Positions 1 to 7,993 of a stretch of 64,000 nucleotides of DNA are shown in pieces. A program made the translations under genes and the position numbers. The DNA is from Paenibacillus sp. FSL W8-0426. GTDB lineage: Bacteria > Bacillota > Bacilli > Paenibacillales > Paenibacillaceae. Under the pieces are notes generated by a model. It worked only from the letters and a program-made list of their open reading frames with translations, ran no database searches and was not told the DNA's origin. Numbering within the stretch: the first letter of the stretch is position 1; each line of letters begins with the position of its first letter. The stretch covers positions 3,116,001-3,180,000 of the forward strand of contig NZ_CP150203.1 of assembly GCF_037969725.1 (NCBI RefSeq), given 5' to 3'.

Positions 1-2
1 CC

Positions 3-494
3 GTCATTCGACCATGTGCGGAGAGCGATGAACCTGCCATTTTCCGCATTATTAACGATGCAGCTATCGCCTATCAAGGGGTTATTCCGGAAGATCGGTA
101 TCATGTGCCGTATATGAGCCTGGAAGAGCTGAAGCAGGAGATGAACAGTGGCGTAAACTTCTGGGGCGTCGAGCTTGGCGGACAACTTGTCGGCGTCATG
201 GGTATCCAAGACAAAGGGGATGTGGCGTTAATCCGTCATGCTTACGTACAAACGACAAGCCGCCAGGGCGGCATTGGCACCATGCTGCTGAATCACATCG
301 TTGGATTTACCGACAAACCGATCCTGATCGGCACATGGGAAGCGGCATCGTGGGCCATCGCGTTTTATGAGAAAAACGGCTTCGCCCTGGTTCCGCCGGA
401 GAAAAAAGCGGAGCTGCTGCAGCGATATTGGGACGTGCCGGAAAGGCAGATTGAAACGTCGGTCGTGCTGGCATCTCCGAATGTTTTAAAGTAA
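3..494 (+). CDS. GNAT family N-acetyltransferase (5' end outside window)
   Basis: The reading frame is already open at the window edge and reads IRPCAESDEPAIFRIINDAA before the first internal ATG at 105. That is the usual beginning of a GNAT domain, so the true start lies at or just before base 1. The middle holds the acetyl-CoA binding region (RHAYVQTTSRQGGIGTMLL, an R/Q-x-x-G-x-G/A type loop) and the C-terminal part has the FYEKNGF motif. GNAT enzymes transfer acetyl from acetyl-CoA to an amine; the substrate cannot be told here. The downstream gene is on the same strand after a 92-base gap. Incomplete only because of the window boundary. Confidence 0.88.
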   Translation, partial: VIRPCAESDEPAIFRIINDAAIAYQGVIPEDRYHVPYMSLEELKQEMNSGVNFWGVELGGQLVGVMGIQDKGDVALIRHAYVQTTSRQGGIGTMLLNHIVGFTDKPILIGTWEAASWAIAFYEKNGFALVPPEKKAELLQRYWDVPERQIETSVVLASPNVLK

Positions 495-586
495 ATATGT
501 TCATCCGTGTACGGTTTCGATTCATGGTAAAATGGAAAGGCGATTATCATCGTCAACTGAAAATATTGCTCTTGAGGAGGGGGATT

Positions 587-958
587 ATGGAATTTTTTGC
601 GGAATATTTGACGCGCATCGATCATCCGGAGCACCGTGCCCGAATGGAAGAAGTATTGAATTGGGTAAAGGAGTCTTATCCGGTCTTATCGCCCAAAATT
701 GCATGGAATCAGCCCATGTTTACCGATCACGATACGTTTATTATCGGGTTTAGCGTGTCCAAACAGCACATCGCCGTAGCTCCCGAGAAGGTGGTCATTG
801 AACGTTTTGCGGATGACATTACCCAAGCGGGCTACACCCATACCAAGGAACTGATTCGTATGCCGTGGAAAAATGAAGTCGATTTTGGTTTGCTTGCGAA
901 ACTGATCGAGTTCAATATATTGGACAAGGCTGAGTGCACTACGTTTTGGAGAAAATAG
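587..958 (+). CDS. DUF1801 / YdhG-like small protein
   Basis: A 123-residue protein beginning MEFFAEYLTRI. The ATG at 587 is chosen because GAGGAGGGGG (574-583) sits just ahead; the frame is open back to 497 but nothing there looks like a start. The pattern of an N-terminal helix (HRARMEEVLNWVKESYP), then PKIAWNQPMF, a beta-hairpin and a MPWKNEVDFGLLAKLIEFNI tail fits the DUF1801/YdhG fold, a frataxin-like fold proposed to act as an iron chaperone in Bacillus. That role is family inference. It is followed after 47 bases by a VOC protein on the same strand. Confidence 0.75.
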   Translation: MEFFAEYLTRIDHPEHRARMEEVLNWVKESYPVLSPKIAWNQPMFTDHDTFIIGFSVSKQHIAVAPEKVVIERFADDITQAGYTHTKELIRMPWKNEVDFGLLAKLIEFNILDKAECTTFWRK

Positions 959-1005
959 AAAGCAAGCTCGAAGCACACTACAAAAATAAAAAGGGAGATC
1001 CCGTC

Positions 1006-1410
1006 ATGGCAAAAATCGGCCCTAAAATCAAAACGTTTTTGATGTTTGAAGGTCAGGCAGAAGAGGCGATGAACTTCTACGTGAGTCTGTTCGAAGACTC
1101 TGAAATCACAAGCATTCAACGATACGGCCCGAATGAAGATGGTCCGGAAGGTTCTTTGCATCAAGCAACATTCAAGCTGGCCGGGCAAACGTTCATGTGT
1201 ATCGACAGCTACGTGAAGCATGCTTTTTCGTTTACGCCTGCCATTTCCCTGTTTGTGGAGTGTGAATCGGATGAGGAAATTGAACGCACGTTTGCCAAAT
1301 TGCTGGATGGAGGAACCGTGTACATGCCGCTTGGCGCTTATCCATTCAGTTCCAAATTCGGCTGGGTCGGAGACAAATTCGGCGTGACGTGGCAGCTTAA
1401 CCTGGCCTGA
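1006..1410 (+). CDS. VOC (PhnB/glyoxalase-like) family protein
   Basis: A 134-residue protein starting MAKIGPKIKTFLMFEGQAEE at ATG 1006, preceded by AAGGGAG. The sequence follows the PhnB-like vicinal-oxygen-chelate pattern: QAEEAMNFYVSLFEDSEI near the N-terminus, a central FMCIDS strand, and the C-terminal FGWVGDKFGVTWQLN signature typical of this subgroup. These proteins are often labelled 3-demethylubiquinone methyltransferase-like, but that activity is not established for stand-alone members. Upstream in-frame codons from 934 overlap the end of the DUF1801 gene and are not needed. Confidence 0.82.
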   Translation: MAKIGPKIKTFLMFEGQAEEAMNFYVSLFEDSEITSIQRYGPNEDGPEGSLHQATFKLAGQTFMCIDSYVKHAFSFTPAISLFVECESDEEIERTFAKLLDGGTVYMPLGAYPFSSKFGWVGDKFGVTWQLNLA

Positions 1411-1457
1411 TCCGTTCTCTGAAAAAGCGCGTAAATCGTATGCTGAAAGCAATCATG

Positions 1458-1489
1458 ACGGAGCAAGATTGCGGACAAGCTTGCTCCGT
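1458..1489. terminator. Stem-loop after the VOC gene
   Basis: ACGGAGCAAG (1458-1467) pairs with CTTGCTCCGT (1480-1489) across a 12-base loop. It lies between the plus-strand VOC gene and the minus-strand diguanylate cyclase, which converge here, so it may act for either. The T-tract is poor on both sides, so this is a structural call rather than a strong intrinsic terminator. Confidence 0.45.
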
Positions 1490-1523
1490 TCAATGTCATC
1501 GATTGCTCCGATAAGCAATGATT

Positions 1524-2498
1524 TCAGGCTTCAAGACCCACGCCTTCATAAAACTGATACTTGTTTTTGCCGCTTGATTTGGCTTGATATAATGCGGCAT
1601 CCGCATGCTCAAGCAGCGTGGACAGATCGATATTCATTTGTTCGGTATAAGGAATGATGCCAATGCTCACCGATAATTGGAATTTCTCCTTATCCCTGAG
1701 ACTGTCCCAGGAGGATAACCGGCCCAGAATCAACTCTGCCTGCTTCACAATCTGATGCTGATCCGACAAATGATGATAATAAACCACGAATTCATCCCCG
1801 CCAAGCCGAACGACAAACCCGTCATTGTGCAGCATCAGCTCTTCCAAACGAAGGGACACTTCCTTCAATACCAAATCTCCCGCATGATGGCCGAACAAGT
1901 CGTTTACATTCTTGAAGCCATCCAGATCAAGGAACAACAAAGCTCCATATGCTGTTGGATGTTCATCAAAGTATTTATGCAGGAACTGTCTGTTGTAAGC
2001 CCCCGTTAACGAATCCCTGAAGGCCAATTTTTCCAAATCCAAATAATATGAAAACAGCCTCGCCACTTTTTGAAACAAATTCACGCTTGTGCGGTCAAAT
2101 ACCGAAGCCGTGGAATTCACGGCGCATAACGTGCCGAATACATCCCCGTTTCTCAGGATTATGGGAACCCCTAGGTAGGAACCGATACTGGCTTCCTTTA
2201 AAGCAGGCAGCAGATCATCCAACGCCGAGTCTTGGGTGATATCTTCATAGACCAACGGCGCATCGCATGAGAAATCAATCCGGTTGCATACGGTGGAGTC
2301 GACTTGAATCGTCATCCCTTCATGAATTCCGATCGTTTTATCATTGTCCAACACTTTCAGGATGACTTGCTCTGTGTCGGTGAGGGAACTCAGGAATAAA
2401 AACTTATCCCGGAGAATCTGATTGGCCATTTCCAAAATATCGTGCGTGACCTCGTTGAAATTTGTATAAAAAGGAAATTCTTTGATGGGCTGACTCAT
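1524..2498 (-). CDS. GAF-GGDEF diguanylate cyclase
   Basis: A 324-residue soluble protein. Residues about 20-155 look like a GAF sensory domain (TEQVILKVL, VCNRIDFSCDAPLVYEDI, YLGVPIILRNGDVFGTLCAV). Residues about 160-320 form a GGDEF domain with DSLTGAYNRQFL, LFLDLDGFKNVND and an intact active-site RLGGDEF, so it should make cyclic di-GMP from two GTP. The inhibitory RxxD site expected just before GGDEF appears as LHND, with the arginine missing, so product feedback may be lost. ATG at 2498 follows AAGGAGAG with seven-base spacing. No transmembrane segment is seen; the GAF domain is presumably the input. Confidence 0.92.
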   Translation of the reverse strand: MSQPIKEFPFYTNFNEVTHDILEMANQILRDKFLFLSSLTDTEQVILKVLDNDKTIGIHEGMTIQVDSTVCNRIDFSCDAPLVYEDITQDSALDDLLPALKEASIGSYLGVPIILRNGDVFGTLCAVNSTASVFDRTSVNLFQKVARLFSYYLDLEKLAFRDSLTGAYNRQFLHKYFDEHPTAYGALLFLDLDGFKNVNDLFGHHAGDLVLKEVSLRLEELMLHNDGFVVRLGGDEFVVYYHHLSDQHQIVKQAELILGRLSSWDSLRDKEKFQLSVSIGIIPYTEQMNIDLSTLLEHADAALYQAKSSGKNKYQFYEGVGLEA

Positions 2499-2805
2499 AA
2501 TGTAACTCTCCTTAATATCAAATATATATAGTTGCAGACGATCAGGTTATCGCTGTGAAATATGTATTCAAGACCGGGTGTCCGGGTCTTCTTGTTGATT
2601 TCGTTTAAAAATAGTATCAACCTATATATTACTAAAAACTTACATTCAAAAAAACAAAAATATTTTTCAATTTTTAATAAAATGAAAAAACAGGACTTCC
2701 TAAAACGAGGTTTAGGAAGTCCTTCGTATAATGCTGACCAATTGGAAAATGTTCTAGGGAAAAGTAAAATGTTTAGTTGGATCAAAAAAGAGCATGAGAG
2801 GATCA
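2499..2805. other. AT-rich intergenic stretch
   Basis: The promoter region of the diguanylate cyclase lies at its left end. An AT-rich tract with poly-A runs follows, then the terminator hairpin at 2693-2722. A 45-codon frame (2682-2819, plus strand) runs through the hairpin into the end of the transporter fragment and has no ribosome site. No gene is called here. Confidence 0.5.
2693..2722 (-). terminator. Intrinsic terminator downstream of eamA fragment
   Basis: A perfect 12-base stem: GGACTTCCTAAA (2693-2704), a six-base loop and TTTAGGAAGTCC (2711-2722). On the minus strand it is followed by TG and a run of six T (2685-2690). It lies about 80 bases past the stop of the minus-strand EamA fragment. 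Confidence 0.75.
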
Positions 2806-3474
2806 TCAAGCGGCTTTAGGCGCCGCAGGTTTGCTGTTTACGATCCAAATGCCGAACAGGACGAGGGCGATGCCTCCAAGCGTGGCGATCTTGAAGGATT
2901 CATGTAGGAAGAGCCAACCGGACAACACCCCGATGATGGGAACAGTCAACAATGTAATCGATGCTTTGCTGGCCTCAAGTTTGGACAGAATGTTGGTCCA
3001 TAATACAAACGCAAGCGCGGACGCAACAATGCCGGAAAACAGCAAGTACAACACAGCGTTCAGATTCCAGTGGGTTGTCCCATGTTCGAACAGCAGGGAG
3101 CAAATGAACAGACCGATCGTTCCGAATGCCATCTGCCAGGTCGTGAACTGCACTTTGTCACAGTCCTGAAGCTTTTGTTTGATGATCAGGTTGGAGATTG
3201 CCCAAGAGATTGCGGACGAAAGAGCCAGCAGTAAAATCCAAGGATTCCCGGAGAAACGAATGTCCATCGCGAGTCCCAATCCCAGAATGCCAACGATGAT
3301 TCCAATGGATTTGCGGGTCGTTAACCGGTCGCTTGGAATGACGTAATGTGCCATTAAGGAGAGAAACAAGGGCATGCTGTAGGTCAGCACGGACGTTAAG
3401 CCGGCACTGATGTAATTCAGGGATACCTGAATCGCAATGTTAAAATAGGACGTTTGCAAAATGCCGCAGATCAC
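2806..3474 (-). pseudogene. EamA/DMT-family transporter, 5'-truncated
   Basis: A 222-codon frame matching the last three quarters of a DMT-superfamily permease: QVSLNYISAGLTSVLTYSMP, then repeated hydrophobic helices, and KIATLGGIALVLFGIWIVNS at the end. Typical EamA proteins have about 300 residues and ten helices; here roughly the first 70-80 residues (two helices) are missing. Upstream of the GTG at 3474 the frame reaches a stop within a few codons, in sequence that is abruptly AT-rich and non-coding. No ribosome site is visible. The simplest reading is that the accessory island replaced the 5' end of this gene. It could still be translated as a short protein, but it is probably a relic. 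Confidence 0.75.
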
Positions 3475-3498
3475 GTAGTTTTGATAATATATCTAAAA

Positions 3499-3528
3499 TT
3501 GACTAAAATAGATTAAGCAATTTATTAT
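3499..3528 (+). promoter_or_regulatory. Predicted sigma-A promoter for the NACHT gene
   Basis: TTGACT (3499-3504), an 18-base spacer, then TATTAT (3523-3528). It lies 15 bases ahead of the ATG at 3544, with AGGTG in between as a ribosome site. The promoter sits inside the AT-rich junction sequence, so the island brought its own. Confidence 0.5.
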
Positions 3529-3543
3529 GATCGAGGTGTATAC

Positions 3544-4788
3544 ATGTCGATAAAATCCTACCAATGGGAGAGGTTTTGGTGTGAACGTACAGAATCATAT
3601 AGTTTGACTGAAAAGGGATACTTAATGGATCCAACTTCCGAGTATGGGAAGCTTGTTAATCATAATATAAAAACAACTGAAGATATTTCACGTTTTAAAT
3701 GTGTTGTTTTATTAGGTGAACCCGGAATCGGAAAATCAGAAAGTATAGAAAATTTAGTGAATACAGAGGATAATCACAGCAAAACTTTGCGTATAAATTT
3801 GAGATCGTATGGTTCAGAAGAAAGATTGATCAAAAATTTGTTTGAAAGCCCTTTATTTTTGGAATGGGAAAAGACTAAAGAAAATAATATATATCTATAT
3901 TTAGACAGTTTGGACGAGTGTTTGTTGAGGATTAATCATGTTTCTTCCATATTGGCCGATGAACTTCAGAAATATGATGTGCAACGCATTTACTTAAGAA
4001 TTGCTTGCCGCACCTCAGATTGGCCACACCAGTTAGAAAAGGACCTTGCGGAGCTATGGGGGAAGGAACAGTTCTTGGCACTTGAGCTATTACCATTACG
4101 TGAAAAGGATGTTATCGAGGCAGTAAAGGACAAGGATTTTCAAATCAATAACTTCATGACTGCACTATCTGAAAAAGATATTGTCCCTTTTTCAATCAAG
4201 CCTATAACGTTACAGATGCTAATTGATATATGTCAGAACAGAGGGAGATTTCCAGAAACACAAAGTGAAATATATCTTCAAGGATGTCAAATCCTATGTG
4301 AAGAACCGAATGAGACCCGTAAAAGATCAACTCATGTTGATCCAAGGAGAAGATTGACTATAGCTTCTAGAATAGCTGCATTAACTGTATTTACAAATAA
4401 ATACGCTATAGGGTATAGCAGAAGTATTCGAACTACAGCAGAAGAAGATATTCAAATATCAGATATTATAGATGGATCAAATAGAACCCTGGAAGATGTT
4501 TTAGTGTTGAATGAAAGTGATGTTCTTGAAGTACTCTCAACAGGACTTTTTACTTCGCGAGGAATTAATCGTCTGGGATGGGCTCATCAAACTTACGCAG
4601 AGTATTTAGCAGCTTTATATATTGTAGAGAATAAACTGGAATTAGAGCAGATAATTAGCTTAATTAGCCACCCAGAGGACGGGCATATAGTTCCTCAGCT
4701 GTATGAAGTAGCTTCTTGGTTGGCTTCATTTAATATGGATATTTTCAAGTATATCTGGTCGCGATCCAGAAGTGCTACTAAGAAGTGA
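3544..4788 (+). CDS. NACHT-type STAND NTPase, N-terminal part
   Basis: A 414-residue frame. Walker A is GEPGIGKS (residues 58-65) and Walker B is YLYLDSLDE (about 118-125), where the doubled acidic ending is typical of NACHT NTPases. A sensor-like strand, YLRIACRTSDWP, follows at about 150-161. Near the end, WAHQTYAEYLAALYI matches the conserved HxTxxEYLAA motif after the NACHT winged helix. The frame then stops 16 bases inside the next one. In the other frame the overlap reads DPEVLLRSDIKG, so this and the next entry look like one interrupted protein of about 1,380 residues. ATG 3544 has AGGTG upstream. Such NTPases are common in bacterial anti-phage proteins; no substrate is known here. Confidence 0.85.
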   Translation: MSIKSYQWERFWCERTESYSLTEKGYLMDPTSEYGKLVNHNIKTTEDISRFKCVVLLGEPGIGKSESIENLVNTEDNHSKTLRINLRSYGSEERLIKNLFESPLFLEWEKTKENNIYLYLDSLDECLLRINHVSSILADELQKYDVQRIYLRIACRTSDWPHQLEKDLAELWGKEQFLALELLPLREKDVIEAVKDKDFQINNFMTALSEKDIVPFSIKPITLQMLIDICQNRGRFPETQSEIYLQGCQILCEEPNETRKRSTHVDPRRRLTIASRIAALTVFTNKYAIGYSRSIRTTAEEDIQISDIIDGSNRTLEDVLVLNESDVLEVLSTGLFTSRGINRLGWAHQTYAEYLAALYIVENKLELEQIISLISHPEDGHIVPQLYEVASWLASFNMDIFKYIWSRSRSATKK

Positions 4789-7675
4789 CATCAAAGGCAC
4801 AGGCGATACAGCAAAAAAGGAATTGGTTACAGCTCTTCTAGATAGATATAATTCTGGTCTAATGCATGATGGAAATTACGAGATAATTCGTTACTTCGAT
4901 AAGTTATGGCATAATGACTTGGGATCGCAGTTAGAACCCTATATAGTGGATAATTCCAAAGATATAATAGTTAGAAGAGTTTCGATACGTATAGCCAAGG
5001 CGTGTAATATAACAGAAGTAAAGCAACATCTTCTTGATCTTACATTCAATAAAAAAGAAGAGTACTATTTACGTGTAGCAGCAGGTAGTGCTTATATAGA
5101 AATGTGTGATGACGAAGAGATTGTAAAGTTGCTCCCCCTAATTCGTTTTGACTATGATGACCATCCTGACGAAGAATTGAAAGGGATGGTATTAAAGGCT
5201 TTGTGGCCTAATTACATTTCTGGTCAGGAGCTATTTTCAAATTTGAATTTACCAAAGAGGAGTAATTTGATAGGATTATATCGAGATTTTATAAGTCATG
5301 ATATCATTACCACTCTACATGATGAGGACCTGCCATTCGCACTAGAATGGATAGAACAATTCGTTGATGTTCATAGAATAAAGTTAACCATACAGGGACT
5401 ATTCCATGAAATTATGGGAAGGGCTACTGAACTTATAGAGATTCCATCTATTTTGGTGCCATTTATGAGAGTGTTGAAAAAGAGGATTAAACATTTTGAT
5501 CATTTTGAATACCTACCAAGACTCAATAATGATGAGGTTTTAAGAAAAGCAATTATCACCACATTAATTAAAGAAATTGAAACTCCTTCGGACGCCACAT
5601 ATATTTCATCATCGGCGTTTTTACGTTCCTCGGATGTTCCATGGCTATTAGAAAAAATGCTCATGATAAAAGAAATTGAAATTCAAAGAGAATATGCAAA
5701 GATTATAAACAGAGTATTTAACCCGAATAATTACGAGCAGGTACATTTATTAATTGTTGCAGCTCAAGAGAATGATATAATAGCCCAAGAATTTAAATAT
5801 TATTTTGAGAGTGTACAATTAAAATCGGAAAAAGGAATAAAGTTAAAAGAAAATTACTATTTTTTAAGAACTAGCCGTCAAACAGAGAGAGTTGAGATAC
5901 CACCTCTATCACAAAGAATTAATAAATATCTATCGCAAATTGAATCAGAAAATATTAAGGCATGGAGACGTCTTTGTTACGAACTTTCTTTTGATAAGGA
6001 TGGTGGTGGTTCAAATGAGCTGGAGTCAAGTTTAAAGAATTATGATAGCTGGTTAGAATTAAATGAAAATGATCGGAAAAGAATTATTAATTGTTCTGAA
6101 ATCTATATAAAGCATATGAAATTAAAAAGAGATCAATGGTTTGGAGAGAAATACAATAAGTCATTTATGGCCGCTTATAAAGCAATAAGATTAATCTACG
6201 GTTCTAAGTATAATGTTATACTCGAACTAAACAATGATGTTTGGACAAATTTTTCACCAGTGCTTGTAACGCAGTATACTGACTCAAATCAAGAAAAGTC
6301 GATTCAACTAGAGCTTATTGAATTAGCATATTCTAGAATTCCTGATCAGGTAATATCTGATTTGCTAATCGTTATGCAAGAGGAAAACAAATCTCTTAAT
6401 AACATTTTTGTGAATAAACTAATTGCAAATTGTTGGGATGAAAAAATGAAACGCGCCATCTTTAATTTTTTTATATCCTATGATTTAGCTCCTCAGTCTA
6501 AAAAAGCTATACTTGAAGATCTACTTTTACATCAAGTACATGGAGTAGAAGAGTATATACTAACTGAGATCGAATCTGTATTGATTAATGGTAACATGGA
6601 GAAGAAAAGTGTAGCTATTTTAGGGGCAGTAGCACTTTGTAATTATTCTACACAAGGGTGGAAAAGAGTTTGGAATTTTAATACTCAAACAGAGTTTCTA
6701 AAAGAGTTTTTTTTAGCAGTAGCAAATGAGAGCCAAGCGTCGCTAAAACTTAACTCTGTAAAAGAAACACTGCTTGCTGATTTATATATATGGTTGGTGA
6801 ATCATTTTCCACATGAAGAGGATCCAAAATATGAAGACGATGAAATGGCCCATTTTGTAGGCCCACGAGAGAGTCTGACTGAACTTAGAGATAATATGTT
6901 GAAGCTTTTGAAAACACGTGGAACTAAGGAATCACAATTTGAATATAAAAGAGTTATTGATGAATTGCCGCATTTGAGTTGGCTGAAATGGGGATTAGCT
7001 GAGGCGGATCTGGCTGCTAGACGCAATACGTGGACTCCTCCTCGACCTATTGATATTATTTTATTTGCAAGTAATAAAGAAAAGAGACTCGTACGGAGTG
7101 GTGAAGAGCTTCTTGATGTCATTCTTGAAGCATTAAATAGAATTGAAAAAAGGCTTCATGGCGCCACCCCAGAAGTACGTTCTTTATGGAATGATTTAGG
7201 GAATAGTAAATTCACTCCTTGGAACGAAAATGAGTTTTCTAATTATATAAAACAACGTCTAGATGATGAATTAAGAGGGAGAGGAATCATTACAAATCGC
7301 GAAGTTGAACTTCAACCTACATTAGGATCGGAAATAGGAGAACGAACGGACATCCATGTAGATGCTGTTTTACCTGATAATAATAAATATGAGAAGATTA
7401 CAGTTATAATAGAGGTCAAAGGGAATTGGCATCCAGAGCTTTTTGAAGCTATGCAAGACCAGCTATCCAACAGATATTTGAAAGAAGGAAAGACACTGTA
7501 TGGGTTGTATTTGGTAGCATGGTTTGAGAGTGATAAATGGGACCCTAATGATCCGCGCAAAAGAAAAAGTTCTAAACACGATATTACAGAGGTGAAGAGA
7601 GTTTTACAGAAACAAGCAGAATGTTTATCGACTAATAAATTGATAAAACAATACGTAATGGACGTGACTTATTAA
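4772..7675 (+). CDS. Helical-repeat protein with C-terminal PD-(D/E)xK nuclease
   Basis: A 967-codon frame whose first start is GTG 4772, with no ribosome site. In-frame codons continue upstream to 4712 and encode part of the preceding protein's continuation, so it is best read as the C-terminal part of the NACHT protein. Residues about 1-750 are leucine-rich and helical, like HEAT/TPR-type sensor arrays. The end has a nuclease-like core: RTDIHVDAV (acidic residues near 860-864), the strand IIEVKG (E881, K883), then QDQLSNRYL, where Q and Y positions match those following ExK in RecB/Mrr-like nucleases. It is strongly AT-rich and lacks any membrane segment. Alternatively it is a separate, translationally coupled subunit. 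Confidence 0.75.
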   Translation: MLLRSDIKGTGDTAKKELVTALLDRYNSGLMHDGNYEIIRYFDKLWHNDLGSQLEPYIVDNSKDIIVRRVSIRIAKACNITEVKQHLLDLTFNKKEEYYLRVAAGSAYIEMCDDEEIVKLLPLIRFDYDDHPDEELKGMVLKALWPNYISGQELFSNLNLPKRSNLIGLYRDFISHDIITTLHDEDLPFALEWIEQFVDVHRIKLTIQGLFHEIMGRATELIEIPSILVPFMRVLKKRIKHFDHFEYLPRLNNDEVLRKAIITTLIKEIETPSDATYISSSAFLRSSDVPWLLEKMLMIKEIEIQREYAKIINRVFNPNNYEQVHLLIVAAQENDIIAQEFKYYFESVQLKSEKGIKLKENYYFLRTSRQTERVEIPPLSQRINKYLSQIESENIKAWRRLCYELSFDKDGGGSNELESSLKNYDSWLELNENDRKRIINCSEIYIKHMKLKRDQWFGEKYNKSFMAAYKAIRLIYGSKYNVILELNNDVWTNFSPVLVTQYTDSNQEKSIQLELIELAYSRIPDQVISDLLIVMQEENKSLNNIFVNKLIANCWDEKMKRAIFNFFISYDLAPQSKKAILEDLLLHQVHGVEEYILTEIESVLINGNMEKKSVAILGAVALCNYSTQGWKRVWNFNTQTEFLKEFFLAVANESQASLKLNSVKETLLADLYIWLVNHFPHEEDPKYEDDEMAHFVGPRESLTELRDNMLKLLKTRGTKESQFEYKRVIDELPHLSWLKWGLAEADLAARRNTWTPPRPIDIILFASNKEKRLVRSGEELLDVILEALNRIEKRLHGATPEVRSLWNDLGNSKFTPWNENEFSNYIKQRLDDELRGRGIITNREVELQPTLGSEIGERTDIHVDAVLPDNNKYEKITVIIEVKGNWHPELFEAMQDQLSNRYLKEGKTLYGLYLVAWFESDKWDPNDPRKRKSSKHDITEVKRVLQKQAECLSTNKLIKQYVMDVTY

Positions 7676-7731
7676 GTGTAAATATATAAACACCACAAAA
7701 CGCGTAAATGCCCCCTTCGAATAAACATTGG

Positions 7732-7775
7732 AAAACACCTTGATTATTCCGATGAATTCTTAGGGGTGTGTTTTT
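7732..7775 (+). terminator. Possible terminator after the NACHT-nuclease gene
   Basis: AAAACACC (about 7732) can pair with GGTGTGTTTTT (about 7762-7772) across a long AT-rich loop and ends in a T-run. It is about 60 bases past the stop. The stem is short and the loop long, so confidence is modest. Confidence 0.35.
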
Positions 7776-7935
7776 GTGTCAGGATGACAACGGCTATGGA
7801 TGAATCACAAAAAAGCTGATACGCTTTGCACAAACGCCAAATTAATAAGACATACCACACTGGGGAGCATGTGGCGGAGAATCTGTGTCGGCGAAACTTT
7901 ACAGTAGCAAATCTGAATCAGAAAAAGGAATACTT
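7776..7935 (+). pseudogene. IS3-family (IS150-like) transposase relic
   Basis: Short in-frame pieces match an IS3-type OrfB: DNGYG then ITKKLIRFAQ after a stop, and after a frame change GEHVAENLCRRNFTVANLNQ, which aligns with the THVAPNLLNRNFTASRPNQK region just before the first catalytic Asp of IS150-group transposases. It contains several stops and frameshifts and neither end of an IS. It fills most of the gap between the two large island genes, so the island was assembled or eroded by IS activity. Confidence 0.6.
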
Positions 7936-7993
7936 TCCAAATTTATAGAACCCTCTTTATATAATATCAACTACACATACAAAGGAGGCTGTT

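Noticed and set aside
2562..2819. 85-codon plus-strand frame
   Set aside because: It runs through the terminator hairpin and into the antisense of the EamA fragment, has no ribosome site and has composition driven by AT-rich sequence.
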